The translations under genes were made by a program, and so were the position numbers. Below the pieces are notes generated by a model. It had not been told where the DNA came from. It made no database searches and was given only the letters and a program-made list of their open reading frames with translations. DNA of 37,745 nucleotides from contig JAKAZT010000007.1 of the NCBI GenBank assembly GCA_021815695.1, positions 1 through 37,745 of the forward strand, read 5' to 3'. This document shows, one piece after another, positions 8,485-21,791 of this stretch (position 1 is the stretch's first letter; each line of letters starts with the position of its first letter). The stretch is from Pseudomonadota bacterium. Lineage in GTDB: Bacteria; Pseudomonadota; Gammaproteobacteria; Xanthomonadales; Rhodanobacteraceae.

Positions 8485-9444
8485 TCAAGCCTGATCGAAT
8501 GCGAAAGCCAGCACGTCGGCGATGGTCTCGCTGCCGAGCATCGCCATCAGCAGGCGTTCGATGCCCAGCGCGACGCCGGCGCAATCGGGCAATCCATCGA
8601 GCACCGCCAGCAGACGCTCGTCGGGCGGCAGCTCGCGTTGCCCGCGCGCACGGCGGCGCGCGTTGTCGTGCTCGAAGCGCGCGCGCTGCTCGGCGGCGTC
8701 ATCGAGCTCGTGGTAACCGTTGGCCAGTTCCTCGGTGCCCAGATACACCTCGAAGCGTTCGGCCAGCGACGGATGGCCGGCGCGGATGCGCGCCAGCGCG
8801 CACTGGCTGGCCGGGTAGTCGTGGATCACGGTGATGCGATCGGCCGCAAACGTCGGCTGGATGCGGTGGGTCAACAGCAGATCCAGCCAGTCGTCGCGGG
8901 TGAGCCCGGCCGGGTCGATGGCGATATCCGCCAACGGCGCGCGCAGATCGGCGATGTCGGCCCGGTGCGGATCGAGGCCCAGGCTTTCAAGGAACAGCGC
9001 GGCGTAACTGCGTTCGATCACCACGGCGCGTCGTCCCGCCAGCGCGAGCGCCTCCTGCACCAGCGCAACGGTTTCGGCGGCCAGTCGGCGATGATCGAAA
9101 CCGACGCGATACCACTCGAGCAGGGTGAACTCGGGGTTGTGGCGGCGTCCGGCCTCGCCATCGCGGAACACGCGCCCCAGTTCATAGCAGTCGCCGATAC
9201 CCGCCGCCAGCAGACGCTTCAGCGGAAACTCCGGCGAGGTACGCAGCCAGCGCTCGCGCGGACCGGCATCGGCATGACCCGAAAAGCGCGTCGCGAAACT
9301 CTCGATGTTGGGCTCGGTATTGGCCGCCGCGGACAACATCGGCGTTTCCACCTCGAGCACACCGCGCGCGGCGAAAAAAGCGCGGATCACGGCATACAGC
9401 CGCGCGCGCAACAGCAGGGCCTCGTGGACCGCGTGGCCCTTCAT
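8485..9444 (-). CDS. epmA: EF-P--(R)-beta-lysine ligase
   Basis: This 319-aa protein is a truncated class II lysyl-tRNA synthetase paralogue (also PoxA/GenX) that attaches beta-lysine to a conserved lysine of elongation factor P. It consists of the catalytic domain only and lacks the OB-fold anticodon domain. Class II motifs are visible: GVLEVETPMLS (motif 1), WLRTSPEFPLKRLL then GRVFRDGEAGRRHNPEFTLLEWYR (motif 2), and GVALGIERLLMAML (motif 3). It lies 12 bp downstream of ligA and is probably co-transcribed. EpmB and EF-P are not in this window. Confidence 0.95.
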   Translation of the reverse strand: MKGHAVHEALLLRARLYAVIRAFFAARGVLEVETPMLSAAANTEPNIESFATRFSGHADAGPRERWLRTSPEFPLKRLLAAGIGDCYELGRVFRDGEAGRRHNPEFTLLEWYRVGFDHRRLAAETVALVQEALALAGRRAVVIERSYAALFLESLGLDPHRADIADLRAPLADIAIDPAGLTRDDWLDLLLTHRIQPTFAADRITVIHDYPASQCALARIRAGHPSLAERFEVYLGTEELANGYHELDDAAEQRARFEHDNARRRARGQRELPPDERLLAVLDGLPDCAGVALGIERLLMAMLGSETIADVLAFAFDQA

Positions 9445-9456
9445 GCCCGATCGCGC

Positions 9457-11868
<2,412 letters not shown>

Positions 11869-11933
11869 TTAGCGGCTTGCCGCCTGCCCTCGCGCGGCGC
11901 AGGATGCCCGCATCCGCATTCCGGAGATCGGCC

Positions 11934-12776
11934 ATGGCCGGCAAGAAATGGAGCGCCTTTCCGCACCCCGACAAAGCCTACGACCATGCCGGCGACCGTT
12001 TGGCCAAGGCGTGGAAAACCCTGCACGCCGGTGATCTCGAGCCCTGGCCCGATACGGTGCGAATCGCCGCGCTGCTGAAGAAAAACCCGAAACTCGGCAA
12101 GGACCCCGCGACACTGTCCGCCGCGCTGCAGGAGGCCTGGCGCGCCTACCATCGCGGCGATTTCCAGCACGCGTGGGAATCCGGCGTCGCACTTGGCGCG
12201 CTGGGTGCCTCGGTCGCGGTCAAGGCCGCCGGCATCCACGCCACCTACCTGGTCGACGACGCCCGGCTCAAGGCCGCGCGCTTCCAGGAGGCCGCCGAGT
12301 TTGCCGCCGAGGCGGTCCGGGCCCTGCCCGGCGAAGCCAACAGTCACTACCGCCATGCTTTCGCCCTGGGCCGCTACAGCCAGTGCATCTCGATCGCCAA
12401 GGCCCTGGCCGAAGGCCACGCCGGCAAGGTCAGGGACGCTCTCGATACCACCTTGAAAATCGCGCCCGGACATGCGGAAGCGCACCTGGCGATGGGCGTC
12501 TATCACGCCGAAATCGTGGCCAAGGTGGGAACGATGCTGGCCAGGCTCACCTACGGCGCCAGTGCCGCGGCCGCCGAAAAACACCTCGCCACGGCCCGCG
12601 AACTCACGCCCGGGGCACCGATCGCCTGGGTCGAGACCGGCAACGCCCTGCTCAAACTCGATGCCGAGCGCCGCGGCGACGAGGCCGCCGAAGCCTACGA
12701 CCACGCGATGCGACTCAAGCCGCACGATGCGATGGAGGCGCTGGACGCGGCGTTTGCGCGCGGGCAACTGGCCTAG
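11934..12776 (+). CDS. TPR-like cytoplasmic protein
   Basis: This 280-aa protein has no signal peptide or membrane segment. Its middle and C-terminal parts carry alanine-rich helical repeats of the tetratricopeptide type, for instance FQEAAEFAAEAVRALPGEANSHYRHAFALGRY, LDTTLKIAPGHAEAHLAMGVYHAEI and AAEKHLATARELTPGAPIAWVETGNALLKL. TPR proteins serve as protein-binding scaffolds; the partner is not evident. The ATG at 11934 is chosen because CCGGAGAT lies at Shine-Dalgarno distance and the sequence upstream is arginine-rich, non-family coding extension. It stands alone, divergent from ligA. Confidence 0.75.
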   Translation: MAGKKWSAFPHPDKAYDHAGDRLAKAWKTLHAGDLEPWPDTVRIAALLKKNPKLGKDPATLSAALQEAWRAYHRGDFQHAWESGVALGALGASVAVKAAGIHATYLVDDARLKAARFQEAAEFAAEAVRALPGEANSHYRHAFALGRYSQCISIAKALAEGHAGKVRDALDTTLKIAPGHAEAHLAMGVYHAEIVAKVGTMLARLTYGASAAAAEKHLATARELTPGAPIAWVETGNALLKLDAERRGDEAAEAYDHAMRLKPHDAMEALDAAFARGQLA

Positions 12777-12912
12777 CAACCGAATCGAGTCACCTGCAAC
12801 AGCGTCGCGGCAGACTGCACGCCGCGCTTACGCCACCGATACAAAACGCTGAATGAGCGTTGCGCGCCGGCGCGGCGGGTGCATGCTGGGCCGGGTTGTC
12901 CGGAGAGCCGCC

Positions 12913-13521
12913 ATGCGCCGCCACCTTGTCCTCCTCACATTCGCCCTGCTGCCGACACTGGCCCATGCCGGCGGCGGCCCGCTGGGCATCGACACCCGCT
13001 TGCACTACGACAACGCCGGCATCTGGAAGCGCAGCTATCAGAAAGATGTGGCGTGGGGCGTGGCGCTGGGCACGCTCGGCGCGGCCTCGTGGACGGGCAG
13101 CCAGAGTCGCTTCGGGCGCACGCTGTGGGAGTCGGTGGACGCGATGGCGTTCTCGGGCCTGGCCTCGCAGGGCCTGAAGTGGACCTTCGGCCGCCAGCGT
13201 CCCAGCGCCGGCCCTGATCCCAGCAACTGGTTCAGCGGCGGTCAGAGCTTCCCCAGCGGCGAGGTCACCGAGATGACCAGCTTCGTCACCCCGATCATTG
13301 CCGAGTACCACAGCGACCACCCGGCAGTCTGGGCGCTGGCCCTGCTGCCGGCCTACGACGCCGAAGCACGCATGAAGACCTGGGGCCATTGGCAAACCGA
13401 TGTTCTGGCCGGCGCGGCGCTGGGCGTGGGCTTCGGCATCTGGGCGCACGAGCGCCAGCAACCGCTGATCGTGTCCTGGCTGCCGGGCGGTTTCATGGTG
13501 GGTTACTCGAAGCGGTTCTGA
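12913..13521 (+). CDS. PAP2-family phosphatase-like protein with altered motif 2
   Basis: This 202-aa protein has a signal peptide (MRRHLVLLTFALLPTLAHA) and then a PAP2 domain, so it likely acts in the periplasm or at the membrane on lipid phosphates. Motif 1 is K89-x6-R96-P97, and motif 3 is R153-x5-H159-x3-D163 (nucleophilic His and its Asp are present). Motif 2, normally PSGH, reads PSGE (114-117), so the usual acid/base His is replaced by Glu. Activity is therefore uncertain. The ATG at 12913 follows CCGGAGAGCC and begins the signal peptide; an in-frame start at 12853 would bury it. Convergent with dnaJ. Confidence 0.8.
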   Translation: MRRHLVLLTFALLPTLAHAGGGPLGIDTRLHYDNAGIWKRSYQKDVAWGVALGTLGAASWTGSQSRFGRTLWESVDAMAFSGLASQGLKWTFGRQRPSAGPDPSNWFSGGQSFPSGEVTEMTSFVTPIIAEYHSDHPAVWALALLPAYDAEARMKTWGHWQTDVLAGAALGVGFGIWAHERQQPLIVSWLPGGFMVGYSKRF

Positions 13522-13549
13522 AAGGCAGTCCGGCGCAACCGCGGCGCCA

Positions 13550-14674
13550 TCAGGACGTCACCCGTGACCAGAACTGCTTGACGCCGTCGAGAAAGGAGTG
13601 GGCGCGCGGCGTGTGCTGGGCGCCGCCATCGTCGTCGAAGCTGGCCTCGAACGCCTGCAGCAGTTCGCGCTGGGTCTTGGTCAGGCGCACCGGGGTCTCG
13701 ACCACGACGCGGCAGATCAGATCGCCGGAACGCCCGTTGCGAACGGATTTGACGCCGCGACCGCGCAGCCGGAATACCTGGCCGGTCTGGGTTTCCGGCG
13801 GCACGCTGAGTTCGACCTCGCCCTCCAGGGTCGGCACCGGGATCGTCGCTCCCAGCGTGGCCTGGCCGATGCGCACCGGCACCTCGCAGTGCAAGTCGTT
13901 GCCGTCGCGCTGGAAGATCGGATGCTCGCGCAGCCGCACCTCGACGTAGAGATCGCCGGCCGGCGTGCCGGCGGGCCCGGCCTCGCCCTGGCCGGAAAGG
14001 CGGATGCGATCGCCCGCATCGACCCCGGCCGGAATGCGCACTGAAAGCGTGCGCGTATCCTGGACGCGGCCCTCGCCGCGGCAACGCTTGCAGGGTTTTT
14101 CGATCACGCGACCGGCACCGCCGCAGTGCGGGCAAGGCTGCTGCACCGAGAAGATGCCGTTTTGCATGCGCACCCGGCCATGACCGCGGCAGGTGCCGCA
14201 GGTGGCGCTGCGGCCATCCTCGGAGCCACTGCCCTTGCAGGCGGTGCAGGCGACCGCGGTCGGCACCTCGATCTGGCGCTCGCAACCGAACACCGCGTCC
14301 TCGAGGTCGAGATCGAGCAGGTAGCGCAGATCCGATCCGCGCGCCGCGCGCCCGCGGCCGCCCATGCCGAAGATGTCGCCGAACAGGTCACCGAAGATGT
14401 CGCCGACATCGCCGAAGCCGGCACCCGCTCCGGCACGACCGGCACCGCCCTCGAAGGCAGCGTGGCCGTGACGGTCGTAAAGCGCGCGCCGCTCGGCGTC
14501 GCACAGCACCTCGTAGGCCTCCTTGGCCTCCTTGAACTTGTCCTGCGCCTGCGGATCGTCCGGGCAGCGATCGGGATGGCACTTCATCGCCAGGCGCCGG
14601 AAGGCCTTCTTGAGCTCCTCGTCGGTCGCACCGCGCTCGACACCGAGGACTTCGTAGTAATCGCGCTTGCTCAT
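13550..14674 (-). CDS. dnaJ: Chaperone DnaJ (Hsp40)
   Basis: This 374-aa co-chaperone delivers substrates to DnaK and stimulates its ATPase. The J domain has HPD at residues 33-35; a Gly/Phe-rich linker follows (about 70-115). Four zinc repeats are visible: [24 protein letters not shown] and CKRCRGEG. The C-terminal substrate-binding domains are complete. The ATG at 14674 overlaps the TGA of the upstream TMEM175-like gene (ATGA), and [12 protein letters not shown] is the canonical start, so the longer in-frame alternative is rejected. It is the last gene of the heat-shock cluster. Confidence 0.97.
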   Translation of the reverse strand: MSKRDYYEVLGVERGATDEELKKAFRRLAMKCHPDRCPDDPQAQDKFKEAKEAYEVLCDAERRALYDRHGHAAFEGGAGRAGAGAGFGDVGDIFGDLFGDIFGMGGRGRAARGSDLRYLLDLDLEDAVFGCERQIEVPTAVACTACKGSGSEDGRSATCGTCRGHGRVRMQNGIFSVQQPCPHCGGAGRVIEKPCKRCRGEGRVQDTRTLSVRIPAGVDAGDRIRLSGQGEAGPAGTPAGDLYVEVRLREHPIFQRDGNDLHCEVPVRIGQATLGATIPVPTLEGEVELSVPPETQTGQVFRLRGRGVKSVRNGRSGDLICRVVVETPVRLTKTQRELLQAFEASFDDDGGAQHTPRAHSFLDGVKQFWSRVTS

Positions 14675-15246
14675 TCTTTCAGCCTGGATTCGATGCGCCG
14701 GTCGGGGATGAACCACTGCAGCGCGACAGTCACGTAGAGCACACCCGCCAGCGCCGGCTGCACCAGAGCCAGCGGAATGGCCAGCAGGTAGAGCACCACC
14801 GACAACCTGCCCTTGCGGTCACGCCCGAGCGCCTGCGCCAGCATCGAGTCGCGGCCATTGCAGGCGACGATCTCGTGCTGCAGCAGCGGCCAGGCCAGCG
14901 CCGCCATCAGCAGCACGCCGCCATAGACCGCGACCGGCACCGGTGCGAAGTGATTCTCGCCCATCCACGCGGTCACGAACGGAAACAACGACAGCCAGAA
15001 CAGCAGGTGCAGGTTGGCCCACAGCACGCGACCGTTGACGTGCTGGGTCGCATGCAGCATGTGGTGATGATTGTTCCAGTAGATGCCGACGTTGACGAAG
15101 CTCAGCATGTAACTCAGGACCACCGGCCACAGTGGCTGCAACGCGGCAAGACTTGCCGATTGCGGCACCTTCAGCTCCAGCACCATGATCGTGATGATGA
15201 TCGCGATCACGCCGTCGCTGAACGCTTCGAGCCTCCCCTTGCCCAT
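14671..15246 (-). CDS. TMEM175-family (DUF1211) putative potassium channel
   Basis: This 191-aa membrane protein has about six hydrophobic segments. The N-terminal signature [22 protein letters not shown] contains the FSD motif (residues 9-11) that marks the prokaryotic TMEM175 family, some members of which are K+ channels. The first helix continues into [10 protein letters not shown]. It sits between dnaK (110 bp downstream of the dnaK stop) and dnaJ, with a 4-base overlap with the dnaJ start. It is therefore almost certainly co-transcribed and translationally coupled with dnaJ. Its ion selectivity here is inferred from the family only. The ATG at 15246 follows GCGGAA; an ATG ten codons upstream is an alternative. 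Confidence 0.85.
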   Translation of the reverse strand: MGKGRLEAFSDGVIAIIITIMVLELKVPQSASLAALQPLWPVVLSYMLSFVNVGIYWNNHHHMLHATQHVNGRVLWANLHLLFWLSLFPFVTAWMGENHFAPVPVAVYGGVLLMAALAWPLLQHEIVACNGRDSMLAQALGRDRKGRLSVVLYLLAIPLALVQPALAGVLYVTVALQWFIPDRRIESRLKE

Positions 15247-15356
15247 ACGCAAATTCCGCTCGTGGGGCGCAACCATCCATGACGCATCGCTCCCGCCCGG
15301 ACATCCGCGGCAGGCACTCGCCAGGCGCGATCGCGCCGCGCCCGGCATGACTGGCG

Positions 15357-17288
<1,932 letters not shown>

Positions 17289-17360
17289 GGCTTCAGCTCC
17301 GGAATGCGATGCGGCACAACGGCCGCGCTGGGGTGGGAATGGGGTTGCGCGTGCGGCGAT

Positions 17361-17891
17361 TCAAGCGTCCGCGGGCGCACGCGCGACAGCGACCAGCGCC
17401 GGTCGCAGCAGGCGATCATTGAGCAGATAACCCTTCTGCAACACGCTGACCACGCTGTCGGGCGCGTGCTCGCTGCTCTCGACCATGCTCATCGCCTGGT
17501 GTCGCTCGGCATCGAAGGGCTGCCCCAGCGGATCGATCGCGGCAAGGCCGGCCGACTCGGTCACCTTGGCCAGCGCCTTCAGGGTCAGCTCCATGCCGGC
17601 GCGCAGGCTCGCGGCATCGGCGTTGGCGATGCCGAGGCCGCGCTCGAGACTGTCGCGCACCGGCAGCAGATCGGCCAGCAGTTTCTCGTTGGCGTAGCGA
17701 CGCGCCTGCTCCAGATCGCGCTGCAGCCGGCGGCGCTGATTCTCCAGCTCGGCGCGCTCGCGCAGCAGGGTCTCGCGCATCTCGGCCACGGCAGCCTCGG
17801 CCGCGGTCAGGCGCGCGGCCAGTTCGGTCACATCGGCCGGCGTGCCCGGTTGCGCCGGATCCGGCGCGGAGGGATTGCTGTCGTGCATCAT
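17361..17891 (-). CDS. grpE: Nucleotide exchange factor GrpE
   Basis: This protein of about 176 aa releases ADP from DnaK. It has an acidic, proline-rich N-terminus, then a long coiled-coil (AARLTAAEAAVAEMRETLL through ELENQRRRLQRDLEQARRYA), then the conserved LLPVRDSLERGL and a C-terminal beta-domain with HQAMSMVESSEHAPDSVVSVLQKGYLLNDRLLRPALVAVA. The start is one of two adjacent ATGs (17891 or 17888), preceded by GGGAAT; longer in-frame starts exist but lack family similarity. A possible heat-shock promoter lies just upstream, after hrcA. Confidence 0.96.
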   Translation of the reverse strand: MMHDSNPSAPDPAQPGTPADVTELAARLTAAEAAVAEMRETLLRERAELENQRRRLQRDLEQARRYANEKLLADLLPVRDSLERGLGIANADAASLRAGMELTLKALAKVTESAGLAAIDPLGQPFDAERHQAMSMVESSEHAPDSVVSVLQKGYLLNDRLLRPALVAVARAPADA

Positions 17892-17938
17892 CGGATTCCC
17901 ACAGTCGGTCGGCACACCCGGCAAGGGCCGGGGCGCGG

Positions 17939-17968
17939 ATGATCGGGCGAAACGCCCTTGTGGGGAAG
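17939..17968 (-). promoter_or_regulatory. Possible sigma-32 heat-shock promoter before grpE
   Basis: On the minus strand CTTCCCC (17968-17962) is followed after 14 bases by CCCGATCAT (17947-17939). The -10-like part matches CCCCAT at five of six positions and the spacing fits sigma-32; the -35 matches only CTT. The spacer holds a small hairpin, GGGCGTTTCGCCC. It would start a grpE-dnaK-dnaJ transcript independent of hrcA. Confidence 0.35.
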
Positions 17969-17970
17969 GG

Positions 17971-19035
17971 TTATGAGGCCGTGACGACGCGATTCAAGGC
18001 ATCGCTCAGCAGATGCGCACTGGCCTGCACCACCGGAATCACCCGGTCGTAGGCCATGCGCGTCGGCCCGATCACGCCGATCGCGCCCAGCACGCGACCG
18101 CCGGCGCCATAGGGCGCGGTGACCACCGAGCAGCCATCCAGCGCGGCGAAACCCGACTCCTGGCCGATGAACAGGCGCACGCCGGGCGCGCGCGCGCAGG
18201 TTTCCAGCAGCGCCAGCAGTCCGCGCTTCTGCTGGAACGCCTCGAACAGGTCGCGCAGACGGTCGAGATCGGCCAGGCCCTGCTGGCCCATCAGGTTGGT
18301 CTGCCCCGACACCAGCATGTCGAGGCCCTCGTGCGGCGGCGGCGCGAAGGCACCGGCGGCCATGTCCACCGCCGCGCCCAGCGCGCGATGCAGATCGCCG
18401 CCGGCGGCGCGCAGTTCGGCCAGCAGGCGCGCGCGGATATCGTCCAGGCGCAGCCCTGCGAACTGGGCGTTGAGCACCGCCGCGGCGTGTTCCAGCTCGG
18501 CCGGATGCGGACGCCGGGTCATCTGCAGCACGCGGTTCTGCACCTGCTGGTCGGCGAATACCAGTACCGCCAACACGCGGTTGTCCGGCAACGCCACGAA
18601 ATCGATGTGCTTGAGCGGCATGTCGCCCTCGCGCGGCACCGTGACCACGCCGACGAAGTGGGTCACCGCCGACAGCAGGGTGGAGACGTTGCTCAGCAAC
18701 TCGCGACCATTGGTCGCATCGCGCGGCACCTCCCGTTCGAGGCGATCCATCTCGATGCGCGGCAGCGGCTTGAGTTCGATCAGACTGTCGACGAACACGC
18801 GCAGACCCTGCGCGGTCGGGATCCGCCCCGCCGAGGTGTGCGGCGACGCCAGCAGACCGGCTTCCTCGAGGTCGGACATGATGTTGCGGATGGTCGCCGC
18901 GCTGACATCAAGACCGGACGCGCGCGACAGCGTGCGCGAACCAACCGGCTCGCCGTCGACCAGGTACTGGGCGATCAGGGTGCGCAACAACTGGCGTGCG
19001 CGGGCATCGAGCATCGGGCCGGACTCGCGGATCAT
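17971..19035 (-). CDS. hrcA: Heat-inducible transcription repressor HrcA
   Basis: This 354-aa repressor binds CIRCE elements and its activity depends on GroEL. The N-terminal winged helix (residues about 8-90) shows LDARARQLLRTLIAQYLVDGEPVGSRTLSR and ATIRNIMSDLEEAGLLASPHTSAGRIPT, both typical. The dimerisation and inserted domains follow (PLKHIDFVALPDNRVLAVLVFADQQVQNR). Length agrees with the family. It lies first in the hrcA-grpE-dnaK-dnaJ order and diverges from recN across 200 bp. No CIRCE element (TTAGCACTC-N9-GAGTGCTAA) was found in that region or elsewhere in the window, so its target (probably groESL) lies outside. Confidence 0.96.
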   Translation of the reverse strand: MIRESGPMLDARARQLLRTLIAQYLVDGEPVGSRTLSRASGLDVSAATIRNIMSDLEEAGLLASPHTSAGRIPTAQGLRVFVDSLIELKPLPRIEMDRLEREVPRDATNGRELLSNVSTLLSAVTHFVGVVTVPREGDMPLKHIDFVALPDNRVLAVLVFADQQVQNRVLQMTRRPHPAELEHAAAVLNAQFAGLRLDDIRARLLAELRAAGGDLHRALGAAVDMAAGAFAPPPHEGLDMLVSGQTNLMGQQGLADLDRLRDLFEAFQQKRGLLALLETCARAPGVRLFIGQESGFAALDGCSVVTAPYGAGGRVLGAIGVIGPTRMAYDRVIPVVQASAHLLSDALNRVVTAS

Positions 19036-19235
19036 GACTCGGACACCGGCTCTGGGCGATCAAACCGGCTCCGCATGGATAAGGCCTGACGCCCCGCGAT
19101 GCAAGCCCCGCGACGGCTGCCGGAGCCGCGACCGCTGCCGAACGCGGCTCCGGCCGACAGCCCGCTCGGCCAGAGTCCACTAGAATCCGGATCCGGCGCG
19201 GTGCCCGGATCGTCAACCTGCACGATGCCTCTCTC

Positions 19236-20927
19236 ATGCTGAAACAGCTCTATGTGCGCCAGTTCGCGGTGGTCGAGGAAGCCGAGATCCGCTTCGGCCC
19301 CGGCCTGACCGTGGTCACCGGCGAGACCGGCGCCGGCAAATCCCTGCTGGTCGACGCGCTGGCCCTGCTCGCCGGCGCGCGTGCCGATGCCGGCCAGGTC
19401 CGCAGCGGCGCCGCACGTGCCGAGCTTGCCGCCGAGTTCGACATCAGCGCTCTGCCCGCCGCGCGTGCCTGGCTGCAGGACGAGGCGCTCGACGACGACG
19501 ATGCCTGCCGGCTGCGCCGCGTCATCGCCGCCGAGGGCGGCTCGCGCGCCTGGATCAACGGCCGGCCGGCCAGCCTGGCCCAGCTCGATGCGCTCGCCGA
19601 TCGGCTGCTGGAGATCCACGGCCAGCACGAGCATCAGGCGCTGCTGCAGCGCGAGCATCAGCTGGAGCTGCTGGACGCGTTCGGTCATCTGGAGGCAAAC
19701 CTCGCCGAGGTGCGCACGCAGGCGCTGCACTGGCGCGCGCTCGATGCCGAGATCCGCCGGCTGGCCGGCGACGGTGATCGCGACGCGCGCATCGAACGGC
19801 TGCGCCACGAGCTGGACGAGCTCGAGCGCTGGGCGCTCATGCCGGAGGCACTGGCCGAACTGGAGCAGCAGCACCGCCGCCTCGCCCACGCCGAACGTCT
19901 GGTCAGCGGCGCGGCGGCCCTGGTCGATCGCTGCGACGGCGACGGCGATCAGGCACTCGCGCGTCAGCTGGCGCGCGCGCAGGGTGAGCTGGCACGACTG
20001 GTCGAACTCGACCCCCAGCTGCAAGGCGCCGCCGAGCTGCTCGCGGGCGCCGCGATCCAGCTGGGCGAAGCCGGCGAGTTGCTGACGCGCTACGCCGAGC
20101 GCCAGGATCTTGATCCCGCCCGCTATGCCGAGGCGGACGCCCATCTGTCCCATCTGCACGAGCTGGGCCGCCGACACCGGCAGCCGATCACCGCGCTGGC
20201 CGCGCACGCGCAGACGCTGCGCGACGAACTGCAACGCCTCGATCATGCCGATGCGACACTGCAGCGGCTCGCCGGCGAACGCACCGCTGCGGCCACGGCC
20301 TGTGCCCGCGCCAGCGCAACGCTCGGCAGCGGACGCGCTGCAGCCGCCGAGCGCCTCGGCGCCGCAGTGGCCGCACTGATGGAGCAGTTGGGCATGGCCG
20401 GTGGCCGGTTCGCGGTCGAACTCGAGGCGCAAGGCGACGCCGAACCCGATCCGCAGGGCCGCGAACGCTGCGAGTTCATGGTCAGCGCCAATCCGGGCCT
20501 GCCGCTGCGCCCGTTGCGCCGGGTGGCCTCCGGAGGCGAGCTGGCGCGCATCGGTCTGGCGCTCGAGGTGGCCGCGCTGGGCCATGACGCCGTCGGCACC
20601 ATGGTGTTCGACGAGGTCGACAGCGGCATCGGCGGTGCCGTGGCCGAGGTGGTCGGACAGAAGCTGTGCGCGCTGGGCAGCGAACGGCAGGTCTTGTGCG
20701 TGACCCATCTGGCGCAGGTGGCGGCGCAGGGACATGCACACCTGCGCGTGCTCAAGGACAGCGACGGCAGCGCCACGCACACGCGCATCGAGATGCTCGC
20801 GGCCGAGGGCCGTCGCGAGGAACTGGCGCGCATGCTCGGCGGCGTCGAGATTACCCGCGAGACCCGCGCCCACGCGCGGCGCATGCTCGAGCAGGCCCAG
20901 GCGAACCGGGCAGCGGGCACCCGGTGA
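19236..20927 (+). CDS. recN: DNA repair protein RecN
   Basis: This 563-aa SMC-like ATPase helps to align DNA ends in double-strand break repair. The N-terminal half has the Walker A motif GETGAGKS (residues 29-36) after MLKQLYVRQFAVVEEAEIRF. A long coiled-coil region fills residues about 150-370. The C-terminal half has the ABC signature region LRRVASGGELARIGLALE and Walker B TMVFDEVDSGIGG. A TAGAAT at 19181-19186 could be its -10, but no convincing -35 was found. RecN is often LexA-controlled; no clear SOS box was seen by eye. Confidence 0.97.
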   Translation: MLKQLYVRQFAVVEEAEIRFGPGLTVVTGETGAGKSLLVDALALLAGARADAGQVRSGAARAELAAEFDISALPAARAWLQDEALDDDDACRLRRVIAAEGGSRAWINGRPASLAQLDALADRLLEIHGQHEHQALLQREHQLELLDAFGHLEANLAEVRTQALHWRALDAEIRRLAGDGDRDARIERLRHELDELERWALMPEALAELEQQHRRLAHAERLVSGAAALVDRCDGDGDQALARQLARAQGELARLVELDPQLQGAAELLAGAAIQLGEAGELLTRYAERQDLDPARYAEADAHLSHLHELGRRHRQPITALAAHAQTLRDELQRLDHADATLQRLAGERTAAATACARASATLGSGRAAAAERLGAAVAALMEQLGMAGGRFAVELEAQGDAEPDPQGRERCEFMVSANPGLPLRPLRRVASGGELARIGLALEVAALGHDAVGTMVFDEVDSGIGGAVAEVVGQKLCALGSERQVLCVTHLAQVAAQGHAHLRVLKDSDGSATHTRIEMLAAEGRREELARMLGGVEITRETRAHARRMLEQAQANRAAGTR

Positions 20928-20959
20928 CCGCACGAGGGTGATGTCGCCGGCCGCGAACG

Positions 20960-21589
20960 TCAGTCGCGCAGCAGCGCGCGCTCGCGCGCCAGCCGATAGA
21001 GGTCGAACTCGGAGCCGGCGCCCAGCTTGCCCATCAGGCTGGCGCGATGGATGTACAGCGTCTTCTGGCCGATGCCGAGCTCGACCGCGGCCTGCTTGGG
21101 CGTCAGGCCGCGCGCCAGCAGCAGGAACACCTCGCGCTCGCGCGCGGTCAGCCGGTTCAGCGGGTCGAGATCCTCGCGCGGGCGCTCCGCGCGACGCGAC
21201 ACGATGTCCGAGCTGAGAAAGTGCTCGCCGGCCAGCACCGCGCGTAGCCCGGCCACCAGTTCCTCCGGCGCCACGCCCTTGGTCACGTAGCCGCTGGCGC
21301 CGCGGCGCAGCGACTCCGAAACATACGGCTCGGTGTCGTGCATGCTCAGCACCACGATGCGGGTCGTCGACGCGACATTGTGCATGTGCTCGATCAGCGG
21401 CAAGCCGCCGCCGTCCGGCAGCGACAGATCCAGCACCACCAGATCCGGACGCTGCAGCACCACCGTCTCCAGCGCCTCGTCGGCGCTGCGGCATTCGGCG
21501 ATCACCTCGAGGCCCGGCTCCTGCTCGATCAGGCGCTTGAAACCTTCGCGCACGATGGCGTGATCATCGACCAGGACGATGCGACTCAT
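20960..21589 (-). CDS. NarL/LuxR-family response regulator
   Basis: This 209-aa two-component regulator has a receiver domain (residues 1-120) with the acidic pair DD at 8-9, phosphoacceptor D54 in VVLDLSL, a Ser at the conserved Ser/Thr position (LSMHD) and the Lys in GYVTKG. A C-terminal LuxR-type DNA-binding domain follows (about 146-200), with LTAREREVFLLLARGLTPKQAAVELGIGQKTLYIHRASLMGKL. It is UhpA-like. It diverges from a MASE1 histidine kinase gene across 202 bp, its probable partner. Its stop faces that of recN with 32 bases between. Confidence 0.92.
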   Translation of the reverse strand: MSRIVLVDDHAIVREGFKRLIEQEPGLEVIAECRSADEALETVVLQRPDLVVLDLSLPDGGGLPLIEHMHNVASTTRIVVLSMHDTEPYVSESLRRGASGYVTKGVAPEELVAGLRAVLAGEHFLSSDIVSRRAERPREDLDPLNRLTAREREVFLLLARGLTPKQAAVELGIGQKTLYIHRASLMGKLGAGSEFDLYRLARERALLRD

Positions 21590-21791
21590 CGTCCTAGTCT
21601 AGTGCGGTGCCCCGGAAATGCGCATCCGTCTTTCCCGCGTCCATCGACGCGATACGGCGTCGCGCCTCGTCGCCATGGCGCAGCCATGACGCCTCGTCGC
21701 GCCTGGTCCTGCAGCGAAATCCAGCGGCAATCGACGGCGCGCAGGTCCGGGACACCACACCCGTGGCGCACCCCCGCTGGCGCGCGACCGG

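Noticed and set aside
15324-15337. 14-bp palindrome GGCGCGATCGCGCC after dnaK
   Set aside because: Short GC-only palindromes are common here; there is no T run and no evidence of a regulatory role.
19036-19235. CIRCE element or LexA box between hrcA and recN
   Set aside because: Neither TTAGCACTC-N9-GAGTGCTAA nor a CTGT-N8-ACAG box with convincing context could be found.
19032-21494. A very long open frame on the minus strand opposite recN
   Set aside because: It lies opposite a clear RecN with intact Walker motifs, its product is a low-complexity Arg/Ala/Gln-rich sequence, and long stop-free antisense frames are expected at this GC content.
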